From: Phytophthora sp. 'mugwort'
Lineage: Eukaryota > Oomycota > Peronosporomycetes > Peronosporales > Peronosporaceae
NCBI GenBank assembly: GCA_033558025.1
Contig: JAUCEF010000012.1
Span: 434,001-498,000 of the forward strand
Reading direction: 5' to 3'
Length of the DNA: 64,000 bases
The translations under genes were made by a program, and so were the position numbers. Below, piece by piece: positions 1 to 11,900 of this stretch (its first letter is position 1; every line of letters begins with the position of its first letter). The notes beneath the pieces are model-generated. The model saw nothing but the letters and a program-made list of their open reading frames with translations, was not told the origin of the DNA and did no database searches.

Positions 1-348
1 AATTTGGCGTCTTAATTCAGGAGAGTCAAAAAAGGTCGGTAGTTCTTCGTGTCAGAGCGGGATCCCTTCTTGAAGAGAAGCGAAAGGTAGGCACGGCGTT
101 GGAACTTGGTCATACAGACCCTTCCGGAATTGGGCAGCGTAGCTTATTTCCAGAACCATCGCCCACTCAGATGGGAAAAGCTGATGGTATTCTACCGACA
201 AGGCATCGGGACCCGGCGCCACGAGCAGTGTTCTTGATGGCGTAGTAAAAGTCGTTCGCCGTGAGCGGCGCGTCCAGGAGCAAAGTTTGGGTTGAAGTCT
301 GTCTCCGGATACTGTGCTGCAAAATGGATTGGAGCTTGTCTCGATCAA
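1..348 (-). pseudogene. LINE reverse transcriptase, N-terminal fragment
   Basis: The minus strand reads a motif of the form LLFKKGS followed by KNYRP, which matches the start of LINE reverse transcriptases (I.LL.KKG....NYRPI). It is preceded by NDFYYAIKN and ARGAGS-like residues. Frames change at least once between these pieces and the window ends before the catalytic FADD box, so activity cannot be judged from it. It is the downstream continuation of the endonuclease. Confidence 0.55.
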
Positions 349-1020
349 AGCCCCTATGCTCTACATTGAGGTCCCGGGAGTCAGATTGAAAGAGGCGCCC
401 CCAGTAGTCACGATCGTTGCCTTGATGACGTCTGGGTCTCGAGAAATTCCCGCCGGCGTGTCTACCGCAGAAATAGTCAGCTTCATGTCAGCTGCCGCAG
501 GGGTCCGAAAGAAGTGCTTCAACGATGTTTCCGCTGTTGCAACATCCGAGTCAAACTTGGAAATTGAATTTCGTTCTCGGAGAGCGGTGCTAAAATTTGT
601 GAACGCTTTCTTGGCTTCCTCCCGTCGACGTTCATTGATGTCACTTGGGTCAAGAGCAAATTGCCGTTCCGAGTCTTGAAGAGCATGAAGTAGGTCCCGT
701 AGCTGGGGGCTGTGGCGCGCTTTCCCTTAGGTACTCCTGGCTCAGGAAAATGCGGTCGCGGCGCTTGTCTACATCGAGAATACATCCAGGGTTACGACTC
801 GGGTCCATACTGGACATGAGACGTGTCAGGTTCTGCTGGAGTTGAAGCTGGACCTCTTCACATCGGAGCAACGGCAGAGGACACTTGAACGGGAGTTTGT
901 CGGGTGGAGGGGAGTCATCCGACGAAGCCGAGAATTCCACTGGTATATGATCACCATTGCCCGGCTTGAATCCATAGATATGGGCGCTTGAGCGGGTAAA
1001 TTTATCGTAAAAAATCCACA

Positions 1021-1630
1021 CTAGCGAGGCAGTAGTGAATCCGGTTTCGACGAGAGGCCTGTAAATTCCTGTGTGTTCGGGTGTTCCAAGCGCCAGAAAT
1101 CAATGAGGCCCAATTGGATCATCCAGTCGAAGAGGTCCGATCTACCGTTGTCATGGTAGGTGGAAGATGCCGAGGCTTGGTCTAGTTCAGGGTCCATAGT
1201 CATATTGAGATCGCCCGACATAACATGGAGTGCGGAGGCGTCAAAGCCACGTGGAATAAAATGCAGGGCGTTCAATCGGTTGAGCCGGCCCATACACCAC
1301 GTGAAAGAAAAGCTGGAGTGATCCCAACTTCGCAGATATCACCATAAACCGATTGCTCAGAATAGGTGAGTCTGTGAAATTGGAGGTCACATCTTGGAGA
1401 TTTTGGAACGGGTGAGCTCCGTTGAAAATGAGAGCCACTCCGTTGCGTCGTTGGTACGAGCGGGTGCCTTGGTTTGACCAGAAAGCACGGGCTCGAGCAG
1501 CTTGAACAAAATAGTTGTTGTCTGCTAGAGACTTGGGGCTCGAGAGCTTGGTTTCTTGTGCAGCAACAACTTGGTAACGCGTTAGAAGATCCTGGTAGAG
1601 TTGGAGGCTTGGATTATTATGCCAATTCAC
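1021..1630 (-). pseudogene. LINE ORF2 apurinic-type endonuclease domain, frameshifted
   Basis: Two overlapping minus-strand pieces (1630-1241 and 1293-1021) carry the motifs of the exonuclease/endonuclease/phosphatase fold used by LINEs to nick the target. These are an Asn near the start (VNWHNN), the catalytic Glu in QETKLS, the HVVYGP motif and the metal-binding MSGDLNM motif. A frameshift near 1270-1290 splits HVVYGP from GDLNM. A usual LINE endonuclease is about 230 residues, and the two pieces together cover most of it. The catalytic histidine (SDH motif) at the end was not recognised. It probably continued into the linker at 1021-650. Confidence 0.7.
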
Positions 1631-1667
1631 ATTAAGTGAAATAGCCTTAAAGGTCCAAGGCTCCTGC

Positions 1668-4224
1668 CTAGAAATGAAGGCGAGGAGTCAGTTCCTCCGA
1701 GGAGGAGGGCTTGAGAGCTTGTACCGTGGAAACCAGGGATTTTAGGAACGTCGGGACTCTTTCGTACTCCAATAGACCGGTGGCAAATGTGCTAAAGCCT
1801 AATTGCCAGCGTGTGGTCGGAAAGGAGTGGGAGATGAGGTTGGCGAGAAGTTGCGGGTTCCCACCAATTAGCACGTGTAGCTTTAGAGAATCGAGATAGA
1901 CCGTAGGTGCCATAATGTGAAGTATCACATGCCAGGCAGCCAAGGTTCTTAGAGTGGGAACGGAATCCACTGAGGCCTTGGGTGCGTGCTTGAGAAGGCG
2001 GTTCAGTAGATCTTGACGGTCGCCGGTGGACTGAAGCAAAGCCATACAGGCTTGCTGCTTAGTGTTCTTCCCCATTGGAGTACCAGGAAGCAATCTGCAT
2101 AGAGTCCTTTTAGCCGTAAGGCTGTGCAGACGCTCCTTCGTATCAATGGTTTTCAGCATAATTCCAGGATTAGCTTCGATAGTAGCCAATTGATCCATGG
2201 GGGAGCGCGTGTCGAATTCTTGTAGGAAGATGTCGATGAAGGCGAAGAGCTCAATGCGAGACATTTCTTCCGCATCATATGACATCGTTGCGGGTTTCAC
2301 TAAGTCCAGATAGGCTTGGGCATCAGTTTAAACCGGTGTGCTCTCCAGGAGGCTTCGTCATCTGCGGAATGCCGGAGCCCGAGGTCGTAGTGCCAGCGGG
2401 GGGGGGGGGGGGGGGTCGGGTCCACATCTTCACACCATAGAGGACCGTAGTAGTTTGGCGTGGTCAGCTTGAGGCTTGGGTGACACCATTAACCGAATCG
2501 ATGTCGTAGGAAACGGTGTTCACTTCAACAGATTCGGTGCCGGCTCTGGCTAATAGAACACGGCGGTTGGTGGCTGCTTTGGCCCATAGAGCCGCGTTAG
2601 GCTTGACGGACGGGACAAGTATCTTGTCCAGCAGGAATATCGTCAACGAGGTATCAGATGAACTTGAACCAGCGTCACTCGCATCGTCATCAAATGCGGG
2701 CGGAGAGTCACCAATGGACATGGCGTCATCGGATGTCTCAGAACGAATGTCTGGCGACGAAGCGGTCTGCTCGGCTTGCTATATGGATTGCCTCAGAGAC
2801 GAAGAAAATCCAGTAGGCAAATCATTCGAGAAAGATCCAGTTGATGGGTGTGGGTTCGGATCAGGCGAGGCAGCTGCCTCTGCCTTCTTCCGAGCCGCTT
2901 CTTCAGCCTGGCGCTTGAGTATAGAGGGTGGTCACACGGTTGTAACGGGCCACCTTGTGGTTGACGAAGCACGCACGCAGGTTGACCATCCCATCTTCCG
3001 TAAAGGGGAGTTCGATCGCCCGTAAAGGCGCAGACTCGGAGGGAACCAAATTTTGCGCAACACTGTCTTGTCCGAAATAGACGGTGGTTCGAGGGATGGG
3101 AGCCCGCTGCGTACCAACGTTGGGAGGATCACGTGGGCGGAGCCTCATGGCGCTCGAACCAGTCAAAGATCATACGATCCGTAACTTCATCGGAGAGCCG
3201 AACCAGGTCAACGAAGTACCGTGAACCATATTTCGAGAAACGCGCGATCTGGATCTGAGAACCAAAAGCGTTGAGCTTGACCAGGCTGAGTTTGGTAGCC
3301 GTGTCATACGACGCACAGGTAAGTGGATTCCAGCGTTGGGGATAAGCTTGAAGTCTTGGAGAAGTCTGGCTTGACGGGCGTCTTTCCCAGGCTTGGGGTT
3401 GGTCGTCCATCGCAAGTTCATTCAGCATGTCGCACAGGTGCTTCTTCTTTACCACCGTGGGACATGGTATCCACATACGGTGCAACTCAGATGGAGCAGC
3501 TGGCGTGGGGGCGAGCTTGAGAGTGTGGTGAAGTGAACAAGAGAAAGTTACCTTGCGCAACAAACAGGGCAGGAGCCACATCCCAATAAGATGTGGGAAG
3601 GTTTTCCGTAACGGATTGGAAGGATGATGTAGACGCCAACGGCAGCGGGTTGATGGATCCCGACCGGATTGGATGAATCAGGACCCTGAATGCGCGGCAA
3701 CCGGCTAAGTGCTGATCAACCCGCTTGGATTGGGAAGCGGACTTAAGCCGGATCCAAGGTACCGGATCCGGCCATATTAAGGGCGGATCCGCCGTAGAAA
3801 CAGGACAGCAAAACCAGATAGGTAAAAGCGTAGAAGGAGGACAGGAATCCTGAATAGCATAGACGATGGACAAAGATCTAGTGGCTATGAGCCCAAGTGG
3901 GGTGGGAAGGCCGAAACGAGTGGTGGCCAGGGGGCCCCCTAAGTCAGAATCGAATTTGCTTGGAAGTACACAACACTGGTTATTAGTAAAGGGGGATCCA
4001 CATTGGCCGATACTATAATCAAGTATTATACTCCATCCATTTGTGGCACTTACTAGATAAGCTTGGCTAGAAGTCTGCCTTCGGTTCTCAACCCCCTCAA
4101 GATCCCCGCTATTAGTGCCGGGGCGAGACTTGGCGGGGGAGCGGGTGGACTGCGGACGAGCTGAGCTGGAACGCGGTCGCGATGCTTGAGGCCTTTTTCT
4201 GTGCACTTGCGCAGGAGAAGGCAA
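1668..4224 (-). pseudogene. LINE ORF1-like (gag-like) region, frameshifted
   Basis: Open pieces at 4224-3487, 3581-3129, 3166-2903, 2721-2464 and 2300-1668 can be read one after another on the minus strand. The pieces at 3581-3129 and 3166-2903 overlap and continue each other across a frameshift near 3140-3160. The first piece is Ser/Pro/Arg rich, and the one at 2721-2464 starts with an acidic Asp/Ser-rich stretch. No CCHC zinc knuckle was seen. The assignment as ORF1 rests mainly on position directly upstream of the endonuclease; sequence similarity to a named ORF1 family was not established. Confidence 0.5.
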
Positions 4225-4646
4225 ATTGAATTATATGGGCCCAAATAGGGCTGGACGGATAAGATAGTCGATTCCCAAACAACTTGAGAATTGTCGATTC
4301 AACCCACTGTTGATGAACCGGCCAGCATCGGCAAGTTTGGCTGGGATTCATTATAATGTCAGACTAATATATGATCAACGGATGAAACAATAAATAGTCT
4401 CATTACGACTAATTACTGTAACCACTGTAGCTTTATGAAGTTGATTTTGCGGCACAGAATAATGACAACAGTTCACATTGAAATCGATTTGGTGGATTCA
4501 ACATCAGGCAGGTCCGTGATGTGCTGGCATCCTTCTGCGCTGAAAAGGAATATGTTTTCAACGACTGGATATTTTTTGAAATACAATAATGTGCCTTTTT
4601 TGTGTAAGTATCAGTAAGTACCTCAAGGAACTTCAAACATGTACTA

Positions 4647-6143
4647 CAGTAAGCGCTCTCTGTTCCGGTACCACATATAAATGATACCCCTGATCGTATG
4701 ATATAATCGGTTTAGACAGGTAACATACAGCTTCCCTTTTGGCGGGAATCGCCACGCACCATTCATCGCGGAGCTCGAGCAAAACCGCAAAGGCCATGCC
4801 ACACATCACAACTCGAGAAGTGCCGCGTAGACGCCGCCCCATGGGCTGGATGAAGATAGATCAGAAGAGAGGGCTTATCAAGAAGGGCAGCCAACTGTCC
4901 GGCGATGACCCAGGTGGAGCTTTCCGCCTGGGCCAAAGTAACCTACAAACTCAAGCGGGAGCCGGCTCAAACAACCCTTTCCGACATCCTAAATATGGCC
5001 CCGACCATCATGATTAAGTACTACGGGGACGGCCGGCGGCGCAAACCTCTGAAGGTGGCCTCGGCGGCGCTGAGGGAGCGCCTATGGGAGTGGATACAGC
5101 AGGTAGAGGCGCAGGATGTGTGTCTTTCTCGGGAACTAATCAAAATGAAGGCGCGAGATCTACAAAAGGAACTGTGTGGTGCTTGGGAGTTGTCCTTTTC
5201 GGACGGGTGGCTCACTGTGTTCGAGCGTAGGCACGGTCTTCGCTCTCGCTCACGACCTGGAGAACCTGCGTCAGCTGACCATCAAGCTGTCCGACTTGGA
5301 CGTCAACAGCTCCAGCAATTGACAGATCTATACTCCCCCAAAGACGTCTACAATATGGATGAGACGGGGTTGTGCTACGCGATGGCGCCCGCGCGCTCGA
5401 TTTGCACCAAGACAACACGTGGTATAAAAAAGAAGAAGACGCGGATTACTCTCGCTCTAACAGCAAATGCTGGTGGATCCGACGCGCTGCCAGCACTGTT
5501 CTTGGTCACGCGAAGCAGCTCTACTGTTTCAACAAGTGCACGGCGGCACAGCTAGGCTTCTTGTACCGCTCGAACAAGAAGCCTGGATGACTTGACTACT
5601 ATCCCGGGAGTGGCTTCTGATTTGGATCGAGATATACGCGCGGGAGGGCGTCAGATCCTGTTGCTGTTAGACAACGCTTCGTCCCACAAGCTTGGTGATG
5701 TCGTTTGTACTAACGTCCAAGTAGAATTTCTGCCACCGAATACCACAGCATTCCTACACCCATGGACGCAGGAATCATCGCGGCGTTTAAGCGCGCGTAC
5801 CGGAGGAAGCAGCTTCGTTGGGCATACGAGAAGGTCAAGCACGCTGAAGAGCTCAAGAAGGAAATTTACAGTGTCGACCAGCTGCAGGCAATGCGATGGA
5901 GCAAGGAGATCTGGTGCGAGCTACAAGGTAAGTCTACGATTGAACACTGTTTCCGCCACACTGGGATAGTGTTCAATGCTGTAGATGAGAGGAGCAAGCA
6001 GGACACCAGCTATGGAACCGACGTTGGGCTAGAGGATATCATTATTCGGGCTTCCCAGTTGAGTCTCTAGGTAATCGGCGATAATACATAGCACATCCTA
6101 GGATAGGGTCGGACCACGACACCGGAAGCGGGAGCGTATGCTG
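4647..6143 (+). mobile_element. Tigger/pogo-type DNA transposon, left copy (1497 bp)
   Basis: The element starts with CAGTAAGCGC after a TA (4645-4646) and ends with the complement of CAGCATACGC at 6143. The two ends form imperfect terminal inverted repeats sharing CAG, CGCTC and TTCCGGT. This fits pogo/Tigger elements, which insert at TA and start with CAG. The right flank is TG rather than TA, so this copy lacks a clean TA duplication. It carries one broken transposase gene. An almost identical copy lies inverted at 6219-7715. Confidence 0.85.
4739..6070 (+). pseudogene. Tigger/pogo transposase (CENP-B HTH plus DDE_1), frameshifted
   Basis: The N-terminal part (about 4860-5250) resembles the CENP-B/pogo helix-turn-helix DNA-binding region, including a segment reading ELSAWAKVTYKLKREPAQ. 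The DDE_1 catalytic core follows with its three aspartates visible: VYNMDETGL (about 5350), LLLLDNASSH (about 5665) and MDAGIIAAFKRAY (from 5762). These lie in different frames. Breaks occur near 4900, 5510, 5580 and 5760; at the last one a C appears to be missing before ATGGAC. The protein is therefore not translatable as one chain. The same breaks are present in the inverted partner copy except for two substitutions near 5588. Confidence 0.85.
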
Positions 6144-6218
6144 TGAAAAGTTCGGAATCAAGTACAAAACGTTCGGAATCAAGTTCGGAATCAAGTACAA
6201 AAACTTCGGAATCAATTA
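6144..6218. repeat. 75-bp spacer at the centre of the Tigger palindrome
   Basis: The stretch between the two Tigger copies consists almost entirely of four copies of TTCGGAATCAA, two of them followed by GTACAAAA. It ends with the TA that flanks the right copy. It is AT-rich and contains no gene. It may be the remains of the original insertion site or a product of the event that joined the copies. Confidence 0.8.
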
Positions 6219-7715
6219 CAGCATACGCTCCCGTTTCCGGTGTCGTGGTCCGACCCTATCCTAGGATGTGCTATGTATTATCGCCGATTACCTAGAGACT
6301 CAACTGGGAAGCCCGAATAATGATATCCTCTAGCCCAACGTCGGTTCCATAGCTGGTGTCCTGCTTGCTCCTCTCATCTACAGCATTGAACACTATCCCA
6401 GTGTGGCGGAAACAGTGTTCAATCGTAGACTTACCTTGTAGCTCGCACCAGATCTCCTTGCTCCATCGCATTGCCTGCAGCTGGTCGACACTGTAAATTT
6501 CCTTCTTGAGCTCTTCAGCGTGCTTGACCTTCTCGTATGCCCAACGAAGCTGCTTCCTCCGGTACGCGCGCTTAAACGCCGCGATGATTCCTGCGTCCAT
6601 GGGTGTAGGAATGCTGTGGTATTCGGTGGCAGAAATTCTACTTGGACGTTAGTACAAACGACATCACCAAGCTTGTGGGACGAAGCGTTGTCTAACAGCA
6701 ACAGGATCTGACGCCCTCCCGCGCGTATATCTCGATCCAAATCAGAAGCCACTCCCGGGATAGTAGTCCCGTCATCCAGGCTTCTTGTTCGAGCGGTACA
6801 AGAAGCCTAGCTGTGCCGCCGTGCACTTGTTGAAACAGTAGAGCTGCTTCGCGTGACCAAGAACAGTGCTGGCAGCGCGTCGGATCCACCAGCATTTGCT
6901 GTTAGAGCGAGAGTAATCCGCGTCTTCTTCTTTTTTATACCACGTGTTGTCTTGGTGCAAATCGAGCGCGCGGGCGCCATCGCGTAGCACAACCCCGTCT
7001 CATCCATATTGTAGACGTCTTTGGGGGAGTATAGATCTGTCAATTGCTGGAGCTGTTGACGTCCAAGTCGGACAGCTTGATGGTCAGCTGACGCAGGTTC
7101 TCCAGGTCGTGAGCGAGAGCGAAGACCGTGCCTACGCTCGAACACAGTGAGCCACCCGTCCGAAAAGGACAACTCCCAAGCACCACACAGTTCCTTTTGT
7201 AGATCTCGCGCCTTCATTTTGATTAGTTCCCGAGAAAGACACACATCCTGCGCCTCTACCTGCTGTATCCACTCCCATAGGCGCTCCCTCAGCGCCGCCG
7301 AGGCCACCTTCAGAGGTTTGCGCCGCCGGCCGTCCCCGTAGTACTTAATCATGATGGTCGGGGCCATATTTAGGATGTCGGAAAGGGTTGTTTGAGCCGG
7401 CTCCCGCTTGAGTTTGTAGGTTACTTTGGCCCAGGCGGAAAGCTCCACCTGGGTCATCGCCGGACAGTTGGCTGCCCTTCTTGATAAGCCCTCTCTTCTG
7501 ATCTATCTTCATCCAGCCCATGGGGCGGCGTCTACGCGGCACTTCTCGAGTTGTGATGTGTGGCATGGCCTTTGCGGTTTTGCTCGAGCTCCGCGATGAA
7601 TGGTGCGTGGCGATTCCCGCCAAAAGGGAAGCTGTATGTTACCTGTCTAAACCGATTATATCATACGATCAGGGGTATCATTTATATGTGGTACCGGAAC
7701 AGAGAGCGCTTACTG
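6219..7715 (-). mobile_element. Tigger/pogo-type DNA transposon, right copy (1497 bp, inverted)
   Basis: This is the reverse complement of 4647-6143, with exactly the same length and, in the parts compared by eye, only two substitutions (near 6774). It is flanked on both sides by TA (6217-6218 and 7716-7717), the expected target duplication of pogo/Tigger elements. This suggests that this copy arrived by transposition, mobilised in trans because its transposase gene carries the same frameshifts as the left copy. Confidence 0.85.
6292..7623 (-). pseudogene. Tigger/pogo transposase, second frameshifted copy
   Basis: Mirror copy of the transposase pseudogene at 4739-6070 with the same CENP-B-like N-terminus, the same three catalytic aspartates and the same frame breaks. 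The only differences noticed are two substitutions near 6774, where this copy has GACGGGACT against GACTTGACT in the left copy (both read in transposase sense). Shared inactivating breaks show that both derive from one already dead copy. Confidence 0.85.
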
Positions 7716-7717
7716 TA

Positions 7718-8870
7718 CAGTCTGACGACTACTCCAGTTCGATTACCCGGCGCAGTTGCTTATGTCAATCTCCGGAGGAAGGGACCAATTTGCTTGCTTG
7801 CGGAATGGGTTCGCGCTGTAGGAATTCCGGTTCTAAATCTGTGTTTCTAAATTTATGTTTACTGCATTCTTTACGAGAGCGCCAAGGGCATTTGTCAGCA
7901 GCGAAACACCGAGATGACCATGACTTCAACATGGTATGCCCCTATCAAGCAGCCGGGACCGACAGGCTGGATGTCCTGGTATGCTTTTAGGTGTTTGCGA
8001 CGTGCCGCGGCTGAGAGGAAAGCAAAGAGGGGAAAGTTCCAGCTCCTTGATCTCTTTACTTTACTCCATATTGGATATCTGTGCCGTGATGGCGTGGCAA
8101 GAGACCAATCCCCTCAAGGAACGATTGCCCCAAAGTACCGCAGCTGAATGAGGGCACTCGCTCAGCTTGCCCTTCTGTTCGGCTCGCAGCACTACCGAAG
8201 ATCTCAAGTTTCTTAGCGTTACACAAACCGTTTCCCCCCAAACCTCTTGGCTTGAAGGATGGCGTGTCAGCCGTAGCGATGGTGACTGTCCCAACGAAGC
8301 CACGCTCTGGTAGAGGAGCCATCGAGGTGCCAAACGAGACGCCGGTTGGCTACAGCATTGCCGATACCGATGCGTTGATGCATCTTGCAGCGTTAACGTT
8401 GCGAATCGATGCACGTGACTACGACGCCCTGCGAGTTACCGAACAGCCAGAACGAGAGAAACCACGTTCGGCTCTCGTCGCTGCCGGCCCAGCCCGAACG
8501 CGCTCCTGCCGGGCGCCCGGTCCATTGCGCGCGAGCCCGGGATCGGCGATCCCCTGGGCTGTAACGTTTCCCACAGTTCCAGTGTAACTTACACATTGGA
8601 TGCGTGTGTACATACATGTACCGACCCACGTCCCGCTTGATGCCGCACCGAGAAACGGGTACACTGTGCCAGCTAGTCAGTTTGGTCCGACTCGATCTGG
8701 CGTTCTATGCACCATAAGTCGTCCCTTTTGCGCCGAGACCAATAGGGCGAACAAACGATACGCCTGGCCGGACGCTCTCCCAGAGCTTCTACCGCTCTCT
8801 CCCCTGTACCCTCCCTCGTGTCCTTGAAGCCTATCGCGGCGGCTGTGCGCGTCGCCTGTTCGCACGCCAG
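7718..8870. other. Intergenic stretch without a supported gene
   Basis: Only short overlapping open frames on both strands, none with a recognisable domain. The part from about 8400 is GC-rich. The stretch ends at the initiator-like motif of the gene at 8967. Confidence 0.6.
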
Positions 8871-8890
8871 TCATTCCATCAATCGCTCTC
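8871..8890 (+). promoter_or_regulatory. Oomycete-type initiator (Inr) candidate
   Basis: TCATTCCATCAATC lies 96 bp before the ATG at 8967 and matches the TCATTYY initiator consensus described for Phytophthora promoters. The transcription start itself cannot be seen from sequence. Confidence 0.5.
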
Positions 8891-8966
8891 GGTTGTTGCC
8901 CCCCCCACGCTCGACGCCAGTCCCAGCGCCGACGTACACTTTGATTGACGGACAGGATAGACAGAC

Positions 8967-11900
8967 ATGGTGCATGTGCGCGGTCTGGTGCTCGCGGCCC
9001 TTGCCGTCGCGCTCGTCACCGAGACGCAGGCGCTGACTTTGGACACATCCCGAAACCTGCAGCTCGGTCTTAACCATCTAAACTCCACCACGAATGAAGC
9101 CACCGTCGCGCCCTCGGACGCGTCGAACACGTCGGGGTCCGCGGCGTCGAGCCTCTCGCTCCTGTCTCCCGTTACTAACCTATTGACCAAAGCACCGACT
9201 ACTGATGCCCCCACATCCACGACGGCGCCGTCCACGTCGACGACGACCACGGACGCGCCGACAGCGACTTCACCCAGCTCAAACCAGGACTTGCAGACGA
9301 AGGCCCCGACTGATGCGCCGACAACAGATGCGCCGACAACAGACGCGCCGACAGATCCGCCCACGTCAACCACTACGGATGCACCGAAGACCGACGCCCC
9401 TACCGCGACGTCTTCGAACTCGATTCTATCACCGGTGACGAATTTGCTGACAACGGCCCCGACCATCGAGGAGCCCACAGAAACGGAGTCGCCATCAACG
9501 TCGACAGCCACCACGGCTCCGTCGACGCCGGCGACGGACGCTCCAATTCTGTCTCCAGTCACGGACTTGTTGACCACGGCTCCAACCGTCGATGAACCTA
9601 CAGAGACGGAGGCGCCAACGACGTCGACGGCCACCACGGCTCCGTCGACACCGGCGACGGACGCTCCAATTCTGTCTCCAGTCACGGACTTGTTGACCAC
9701 GGCTCCAACCGTCGATGAACCTACAGAGACGGAGGCGCCAACGACGTCGACGGCCACCACGGCTCCGTCGACGCCGGCGACAGACGCTCCAATTCTGTCT
9801 CCAGTCACGGACTTGTTGACCACGGCTCCAACCGTCGATGAACCTACAGAGACGGAGGCGCCAACGACGTCGACGGCCACCACGGCTCCGTCGACGCCGG
9901 CGACAGACGCTCCAATTCTGTCTCCAGTCACGGACTTGTTGACCACGGCTCCAACCGTCGATGAACCTACAGAGACGGAGGCGCCAACGACGTCGACGGC
10001 CACCACGGCTCCGTCGACGCCGGCGACAGACGCTCCAATTCTGTCTCCAGTCACGGACTTGTTGACCACAGCTCCAACCGTCGATGAACCTACAGAGGCG
10101 GAGGCGCCAACGACGTCGACGGCCACCACGGCTCCGTCGACACCGGCGACGGACGCTCCAATTCTGTCTCCAGTCACGGACTTGTTGACCACGGCTCCAA
10201 CTGTCGATGAACCTACAGAGACGGAGGCGCCAACGACGTCGACGGCCACCACGGCTCCGTCGACGCCGGCGACGGACGCTCCAATTCTGTCTCCAGTCAC
10301 GGACTTGTTGACCACGGCTCCAACTGTCGATGAACCTACAGAGACGGAGGCGCCAACGACGTCGACGGCCACCACGGCTCCGTCGACACCGGCGACGGAC
10401 GCTCCAATTCTGTCTCCAGTCACGGATTTGTTAACGGAAGCTCCTATCACCGATGAGCCCACTGCTACGACATCTCCTTCTACGGCTACGACTGCTCCGT
10501 CGGTGACGACGACGCCGACCGCAACGTCAGTAGTGGACCCAATCACGGATTTGCTCACCGTTGCTCCAACGACGGCACCGTTGGCTACGGCCACGCCGAC
10601 CACGACGTCTACAACGGCGACGATCTTGCCGGACATCCCGTCATTGATCCCCAGCGCTACGACGAACACTCCCTCGACTACGACGACGAACACTCCTTCG
10701 ACTACGACGACGCCATCCATAACGGACTTGCCAGTCACTTTGATCCCGTCGACCGACTCTCCTGTTACGCTGATACCGTCGACGGACTCGCCTGTGACGC
10801 TAACACCGGGGACTGACAGCCCTGTCACTCCAACGCCGGGGACTGAAAGCCCTGTGACTCTAACGCCGCGGACGGACATCCCTGTGACTCTCACACCGTC
10901 CACCGATACTCCGTCCACCGATACTCCGTCCACCGAGAATCCGTCCACTGATACTCCGTCCACTGATACTCCGTCCACCGATACTCCGTCCACCGATACT
11001 CCGTCCACCGATACTCCGTCCACTGATACTCCGTCCACTGATACTCCGTCCACAGATACTCCGTCCACCGAGAATCCGTCTACTGAAAATCCGTCCACGG
11101 ATAATCCGTCCACTGAAACTCCGTCAACCGAGACGCCAGGTACGGACACGCCGTCCACGACGGACGAGCCCAGCAGCTCCTCAGGCTCGTCAACAACTGA
11201 CATCACCGAGTCACCTCCCCCAGTGACGGCCACCCCAAGCGGCTCTGGTGACGAGATTACCGAGTCTCCAGCTCCTGTCACAAAGAATCCTTCCGCTACA
11301 AAGTCCCCCATTGCCATCGAGACAAACTCGGGCAGTGGGGACGAGCAGGACTCGTCGGCACAGAAGGACCAGACTCAGTCAGATGTCATCATGTTCAATG
11401 CCTCTGCTACCCCAATCACAGCCAAGAGCGGCTCATACGACCCGTTCGCTATTTCTGAAGACTCGACGGAGACTGCGAAGCCGGTTGTACTGAATATTGC
11501 TGGAGATACTGGCGAAAGCGGCTCAGAGGACCTGGTAACGTACGTTCGAGGCAAGAAAACCGCGACTGACAGTGCTACGACCACAAACGCCAACGTCATT
11601 GGTGGACGTAACACGTACGTGGACACAGAAGACAGTGACGTGTTGTCTGCCTCTGCTGCAGCTTTCCACGAGTTTTTACGTTACGCGTCCGTGGCGTTCG
11701 CGGGGATTTCGGTGGCTTTGCTACTTTTCTTCCACTTTGTGTCTCTGGATGCCAATTTACTGTGGGTCAACACTGCGTGGAGTCCCAATACATGGGAATT
11801 CCTCTTCTACGTCGGCTATTTACAGCAGATGCAGGCAACATCCGAACTGACGCTGCTTAAGACGCCGTATTTCCTATGGGACTACACGGATTCCTTTGCA

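Larger units (their letters stand above)
1..4353 (-). mobile_element. Decayed non-LTR (LINE) retrotransposon, cut off by the window start
   Basis: Read on the minus strand, the pieces lie in LINE order: an ORF1-like region (about 4224-1668), an apurinic-type endonuclease (about 1630-1021), a linker, and the beginning of a reverse transcriptase (348-1) that runs off the window. Many frameshifts and stops separate them, so the copy is dead. The 5' end is placed near 4353 because a sequence there (TGAATYCCAGCCAAACTTG then GTGGGTTGAATCG on the minus strand) recurs at 48053-48112. The ORF1 part contains a run of 18 G (2398-2415). The clade of LINE cannot be settled without the full RT. Confidence 0.75.

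Noticed and set aside
2398..2415. Run of 18 G
   Set aside because: Inside a dead LINE; probably slippage or an assembly effect, with no sign of a functional G-quadruplex context.
8879..11317. Open frame of 812 residues on the minus strand
   Set aside because: It is the antisense of the Thr/Pro-rich repeats (VDGVSVDG-type sequence) of the gene at 8967, without an independent domain or promoter. It is open only because of the repeat composition.
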